Assembly (NCBI GenBank): GCA_002840835.1
Contig: PHCQ01000052.1
Span: 1-36,136 of the forward strand
Source: Betaproteobacteria bacterium HGW-Betaproteobacteria-16
Lineage (GTDB): Bacteria > Pseudomonadota > Gammaproteobacteria > Burkholderiales > Burkholderiaceae_C
Direction: 5' to 3'
DNA: 36,136 nt
Below, piece by piece: positions 32,527 to 36,136 of this stretch. The position numbers and the translations under genes are program-made. Numbering within the stretch: position 1 is the first letter of the stretch; the number at the start of each line of letters is the position of its first letter. A model generated the notes under the pieces. That model was not told the DNA's origin. It made no database searches and saw nothing but the letters and a program-made list of their open reading frames with translations.

Positions 32527-33555
32527 ATGAACTCAAGACAATTTCTCATCCGCGACCTGTTGGTGCTTTTCGGCCTCACCGGCTGGGCCATAGCGTTGCC
32601 GGGCTTTGCCAGCGAGTTCGCCGTGTCCATGGCGCTCACCTGCCTGATGTACATCGCACTCTCGTCCAGTTGGGCGCTGTTCTGCGGCACCACGCGCTAC
32701 CTGTCGCTCGCCACCTCCGCCTTCTTCGGCATCGGCGCCTACACCAGCGCGATCTGGCTGGAGCAGTTGTCGTGGGTGCAGGCCATCGCGCTGGGTTCCC
32801 TGATTGCGGCGGCGGTGGCCGTGGTGATGGGGGCCGCCGTGCTGCACCTGCGTGGTACCTACTTCGCGGTGCTCACCTTCGGCATGACCGAGCTCATCCG
32901 CCATGCCATCAGTTACTTTGAAAAGAGTGTGACCGGCACCGTGGGCCGTGTGCTCATGGTGGTGCCCGAACGCAACACGATCTACTTCACCGTGCTGGCG
33001 CTCGCCGTGATCACGGTGGCGCTGTCCATCGCGATCCGGCGCACGCGTTTTGGTCTGGCCATGCTCGGCATCGGGGCCGATGAGCAGCGTGCCCAGACCC
33101 TGGGTGTCAACACGCGCTGGGTAAAGGTGGCGGGCTTCGCGCTCACAGCCGCCGTGGCGGGCGCCGTGGGTGCGGCCATGTCGGTGCGCTGGACCTACAT
33201 CGATCCGCACACCGTGTTCAACCCTTTCATCGGTTTCCAGACCGTGCTGATCGCGCTGATCGGCGGCGCGGCCACGCTGTGGGGGCCCCTGATCGCGGCC
33301 ATCGTGTTCAGCGTGCTGGCAGAGACGCTGCGCCTGCAGGTGCCGCAGATCTACATGATGTCGCTGGGCCTGCTGCTGATCTTGTCGGTGCTGTACCTGC
33401 CGGGCGGCCTGGCCTCGCTGCGCTCCGAGACCTTCCGAGGCTGGCGCGATGGCGCCAGGCTGTGGTGGCAGGAGACGCGTGATGATTTGAGTGGTGAAAC
33501 GAAGCGCCGCAAGGAACGCGAGAAGAGCCTGAGGGAGCGCAGAGATGTCTTCTGA
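32527..33555 (+). CDS. livM: Liv-type ABC transporter permease, LivM
   Basis: A 342-residue permease of the LivM family. Its typical core, WALFCGTTRYLSLATSAFFGIGAYTSA (two linked motifs) and LHLRGTYFAVLTFGMTELIRHA, is followed by the ATPase-coupling loop RRTRFGLAMLGIGADEQRAQTLGVNTRWVKV. The C-terminus has an unusually long charged tail (SGETKRRKEREKSLRERRDVF), which overlaps the start of livG. The ATG at 32527 is preferred. About nine transmembrane segments are expected. It overlaps the livG start by 11 bases. Confidence 0.92.
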   Translation: MNSRQFLIRDLLVLFGLTGWAIALPGFASEFAVSMALTCLMYIALSSSWALFCGTTRYLSLATSAFFGIGAYTSAIWLEQLSWVQAIALGSLIAAAVAVVMGAAVLHLRGTYFAVLTFGMTELIRHAISYFEKSVTGTVGRVLMVVPERNTIYFTVLALAVITVALSIAIRRTRFGLAMLGIGADEQRAQTLGVNTRWVKVAGFALTAAVAGAVGAAMSVRWTYIDPHTVFNPFIGFQTVLIALIGGAATLWGPLIAAIVFSVLAETLRLQVPQIYMMSLGLLLILSVLYLPGGLASLRSETFRGWRDGARLWWQETRDDLSGETKRRKEREKSLRERRDVF

Positions 33556-34357
33556 CCGCCAACCCCTGCTCGACGCCCGCGACATCACCGTGCGCTTCGG
33601 CGGCCTTGTGGCGGTCGACGCCGTGAGTGCGCGCTTCATGCCTGGCGAACTGGTCGGCATCATCGGCCCCAACGGGGCGGGCAAGACCACTTTCTTCAAT
33701 GCCATCTCCGGCGTCACCCAACCCACCAGCGGTGCCCTCACGGTGCAGGGGCGCGAACTCAGTGGCAAAGGCCCGCACCGCTTTGCGGCCCATGGCCTGG
33801 CGCGTACTTTCCAGACCCCGCGCACCTTCCCCGACATGCTGGTGCGCGACAACATCGCCTTTGGCCTGAAGTTCGCCGGCCGGCGGCCGCGCAAGTACAT
33901 CTGGTGGGGCGAAGAGACGACCGTGCCCTGGGTGCTGCGCACGCCTGAGAGCATCCTGGGCCTGATCGGCCTGCGCGACCAGGCCGACCTGCCCGCCGCC
34001 GCCATCACGCCTTCGCAGCAACGCCTGCTGGAAATCGGCATGGCGCTGGCCACGCGGCCGCGCATGTTGTTGCTCGACGAGGTGGCCGCCGGCCTCACCG
34101 AAAACGAGGTGGAGGAAATGGCGCGCCTGATCCGCCGTCTGCGCGACGAACTCGACCTCACAGTGGTGTGGATCGAACATGCCGTGACCACATTGCTGCG
34201 CCATGTGGAACGGGTGATCGTTCTGCACCAGGGCAAGAAGATTGCAGACGGCACGCCCGCCCAAGTGGTGCGCAACCCCGAGGTGATCGAGGCTTACCTG
34301 GGTGACGAAATGAACGAGCCCACCACGGAACATGTTGCCGAGGAGACCACCGCATGA
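33545..34357 (+). CDS. livG: Liv-type ABC transporter ATPase, LivG, with altered signature motif
   Basis: A 270-residue ATPase. Walker A is GPNGAGKT (41-48), the Q-loop lies in ARTFQTPRTF, Walker B is MLLLDE (174-179), and the switch His is in VVWIEHAV. The C-loop signature, normally LSYGQQR or LSGGQ in this family, reads ITPSQQR (154-160, bases 34004-34024), losing the glycine, and the following DEV replaces the usual DEP. The C-loop contacts ATP across the dimer, so this may alter activity. Overlap with livM (11 bases) and livF (4 bases, ATGA) shows tight coupling. See finding. Confidence 0.93.
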   Translation: MSSDRQPLLDARDITVRFGGLVAVDAVSARFMPGELVGIIGPNGAGKTTFFNAISGVTQPTSGALTVQGRELSGKGPHRFAAHGLARTFQTPRTFPDMLVRDNIAFGLKFAGRRPRKYIWWGEETTVPWVLRTPESILGLIGLRDQADLPAAAITPSQQRLLEIGMALATRPRMLLLDEVAAGLTENEVEEMARLIRRLRDELDLTVVWIEHAVTTLLRHVERVIVLHQGKKIADGTPAQVVRNPEVIEAYLGDEMNEPTTEHVAEETTA

Positions 34358-35169
34358 TGTGGTACCGCACCACCCCTTTCGAACTGGGCGGCGGCGGGCG
34401 CGCGCGCCTCAAGGTCAGCGGCCTCTCGGCCGGCTACGGCGCCTTCCTGGTGCTGCGCGATCTGAAGCTCGAAGTCCAGCCCGGCCTGACCGTGGTGCTG
34501 GGCCCCAACGGCGCGGGCAAGACCACGCTGCTCAAGGCGCTCAACGGGCTGATCCCGCGCGGTGGCACGGTGCTGCTCGACGGCCAGGAAATGCCCGAGA
34601 AGACCCACGAAATCGTGCAGGCCGGCGTGGCGCTGGTGCCGGAAGGCCGCCAGCTGTTCCCGCAAATGACCGTCACTGAAAACCTGGAACTGGGCGGCTG
34701 GCTGGTACCCAAGGCGCAGCGCGCCGAGCGTCTGGCGCAGGCCTTTTTGGACTTTCCCAAACTCAAGGAGCGGGCCTCCCAGCTGGCCGGCACCATGAGC
34801 GGCGGTGAGCAGCAGATGGTGGCGGTGGCGCGAGCCATGATGTGCGCGCCGCGCCTGCTTATGCTCGACGAACCCTCGCTCGGCCTGGCGCCCAAGATGG
34901 TGGACGAACTGCTCACCATCGTGCGCCGCATTGCCGACGCCGGCACCACCGTGCTGATGGTGGAGCAGAACGTGAAGAAGGCTCTGGCCGTGGCCGATCG
35001 CGGCTACGTGATGGAGCGCGGCACGCTGGTGGCCAACGGACCGGCCAAGCTGCTCGCGCGCTCCACCGTGATCCGCGAGGCCTACCTCGGCGCCGACAAG
35101 GACCCCGCCACCGGCACCACCAGCGCGGCCGATGCGGTGCAGCGGCGCAAGGCCGTGGCCACCCCCTGA
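34354..35169 (+). CDS. livF: Liv-type ABC transporter ATPase, LivF
   Basis: A 271-residue ATPase with all motifs intact: Walker A GPNGAGKT (50-57), the Q-loop region ALVPEGRQLFPQMTV, signature MSGGEQQ (148-154), Walker B LLMLDE (168-173) and the His-switch region VLMVEQN, typical of LivF where Gln replaces the usual His. Compared with classical LivF it has an N-terminal extension (MMWYRTTPFELGGGGRARLK) and a C-terminal tail ending RRKAVATP. The start ATG overlaps the livG stop (ATGA). The aldehyde dehydrogenase gene follows after a 31-base gap. Confidence 0.93.
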   Translation: MMWYRTTPFELGGGGRARLKVSGLSAGYGAFLVLRDLKLEVQPGLTVVLGPNGAGKTTLLKALNGLIPRGGTVLLDGQEMPEKTHEIVQAGVALVPEGRQLFPQMTVTENLELGGWLVPKAQRAERLAQAFLDFPKLKERASQLAGTMSGGEQQMVAVARAMMCAPRLLMLDEPSLGLAPKMVDELLTIVRRIADAGTTVLMVEQNVKKALAVADRGYVMERGTLVANGPAKLLARSTVIREAYLGADKDPATGTTSAADAVQRRKAVATP

Positions 35170-35200
35170 CACCGTGAAGTTGTTTATTTAGGAGAACCCC

Positions 35201-36136
35201 ATGTCCGACATGTCCATGCTCATCAACGGCCTCAAAGTCACCGCTGAAAAGGGCGCCACTTTCGAACGCCGCAACCCGCTTGACGGCAGCGTGGCCACAC
35301 GCGCACCCGCTGCATCGCCCGCAGACGCGGTGATGGCGGTGGAAGCCGCTGCCGAGGCCTTCAAGACCTGGAGCGAAACGGGGCCCAGCGAACGCCGCGC
35401 GCTGCTGCTCAAGGCCGCCGACGCGCTCGAAGCCAAAACACCGGCATTCATTGAAGCGGTGTCGGCCGAGACCGGTGCCACCGGCATGTGGGGCGGCTTC
35501 AACGTGATGCTGGCCGCCGGCATGATCCGCGAAGCCGCATCGCTCACCACCCAGGTCGCGGGCGAGGTGATTCCTTCCGACGTGCCCGGCTCGCTCGCCA
35601 TGGGCGTGCGCCAGCCGGCCGGCGTGGTGCTGGGCATCGCGCCCTGGAACGCACCCATCATCCTCGGTGTGCGTGCCATTTGCGTGCCGCTGGCCTGCGG
35701 CAACACAGTCATCTTGAAGGGCAGCGAGAACTGCCCGCGCACCCACCAGCTCATCATTGATGCGTTCCAGGATGCCGGCTTTCCGCCCGGCGTGGTGAAC
35801 TACATCACCAATGCGCCGGCCGATGCGGGCGCGGTGGTGGAAGCCATGGTGGCCCACCCCGCAGTGCGCCGCGTGAACTTCACCGGGTCCACCAAGATCG
35901 GCAAGATCATCGCCATGACCTGTGCGAAGTACCTCAAGCCCGTGGTGCTTGAACTCGGCGGCAAGGCACCGCTGGTGGTGCTGGACGATGCCAACATCGA
36001 AGACGCGGTGAACGGTGCGGCCTTCGGTGCCTTTGCCAACAGCGGCCAGATCTGCATGAGCACCGAGCGCATCATCGTCGACCAGAAAATCGCCGACGAA
36101 TTCGTGAAGAAGTTCAGCGACAAGGCCAAGGCCCTG
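35201..36136 (+). CDS. Aldehyde dehydrogenase, salicylaldehyde/vanillin-type, 3'-truncated
   Basis: The first 312 codons of an NAD(P)-dependent aldehyde dehydrogenase; the frame stays open to the window edge, so about a third of the usual 480 residues are missing. Catalytic residues are visible: Asn150 in PWNAP, Glu251 in ELGGK, and the nucleophile Cys285 in SGQICMST. The stretches VVLGIAPWNAPIILGVRAI and LACGNTVILKGSENCPRTH, and the ICMST active site, resemble salicylaldehyde, vanillin and benzaldehyde dehydrogenases (NahF/Vdh-type). The ribosome binding site AGGAG is 6 bases before the ATG. Its place in the ABC importer operon suggests oxidation of an aromatic aldehyde made from the imported compound, which is inference. 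Confidence 0.85.
   Translation, partial: MSDMSMLINGLKVTAEKGATFERRNPLDGSVATRAPAASPADAVMAVEAAAEAFKTWSETGPSERRALLLKAADALEAKTPAFIEAVSAETGATGMWGGFNVMLAAGMIREAASLTTQVAGEVIPSDVPGSLAMGVRQPAGVVLGIAPWNAPIILGVRAICVPLACGNTVILKGSENCPRTHQLIIDAFQDAGFPPGVVNYITNAPADAGAVVEAMVAHPAVRRVNFTGSTKIGKIIAMTCAKYLKPVVLELGGKAPLVVLDDANIEDAVNGAAFGAFANSGQICMSTERIIVDQKIADEFVKKFSDKAKAL

Overview
The window looks like chromosome of a GC-rich betaproteobacterium, most likely a Comamonadaceae member (Hydrogenophaga/Acidovorax-like). This rests on gene content (malate synthase G, three LysR regulators, TRAP and Liv-type transporters, c-type cytochromes), strong GC bias at third codon positions, and a dispersed gene-end repeat of a kind I associate with that family. 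The genus is inference. I saw no rRNA, tRNA, CRISPR array, phage or intact insertion sequence.

Layout. 1-1502: 3' part of a secreted Ala-Pro-linker/PKD/beta-helix protein. 1503-1884: no gene, but a 170-bp element with long terminal inverted repeats. 1885-6217: a lysine locus, with an ArgP/LysG-type regulator divergent from a LysE/ArgO exporter, followed by davB and davA, which turn L-lysine into 5-aminovalerate. 6214-8024: a lipoprotein serine protease and a LysR regulator. 8238-11222: L-2-haloacid dehalogenase and malate synthase G (glcB), closed by a strong hairpin. 11350-13387: a translationally coupled operon (saccharopine-dehydrogenase-like protein, DUF4166, DCC protein). 13470-15438: a small ORF plus tautomerase, divergent from a LysR regulator and a small unknown protein.

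15474-16886: M48 metalloprotease and an Lrp/AsnC regulator, divergent. 17284-22899: a three-part TRAP transporter of TakP/DctP type, a TauE/SafE permease and a gamma-glutamyltransferase-family Ntn hydrolase resembling HpxW. 22916-24540: SGNH lipoprotein hydrolase and enoyl-CoA hydratase. 24746-26835: a coupled pair of multiheme cytochromes c with no dehydrogenase nearby. 26898-28939: a Cys-rich CWC protein, a small membrane protein and a DHA2 drug exporter. 29044-36136: an AraC regulator divergent from a complete Liv-type ABC importer and an aromatic-type aldehyde dehydrogenase that runs off the end; together these suggest uptake and oxidation of an aromatic or related acid/aldehyde.

The most notable non-coding signals are (i) the 170-bp MITE-like element at 1576-1745 and (ii) four diverged copies of a hairpin-rich repeat (21113, 24660, 31424, 32440). 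Each copy begins within about 15 bases after a stop codon and lies in the same orientation as the gene it follows; two copies sit inside the ABC importer operon.
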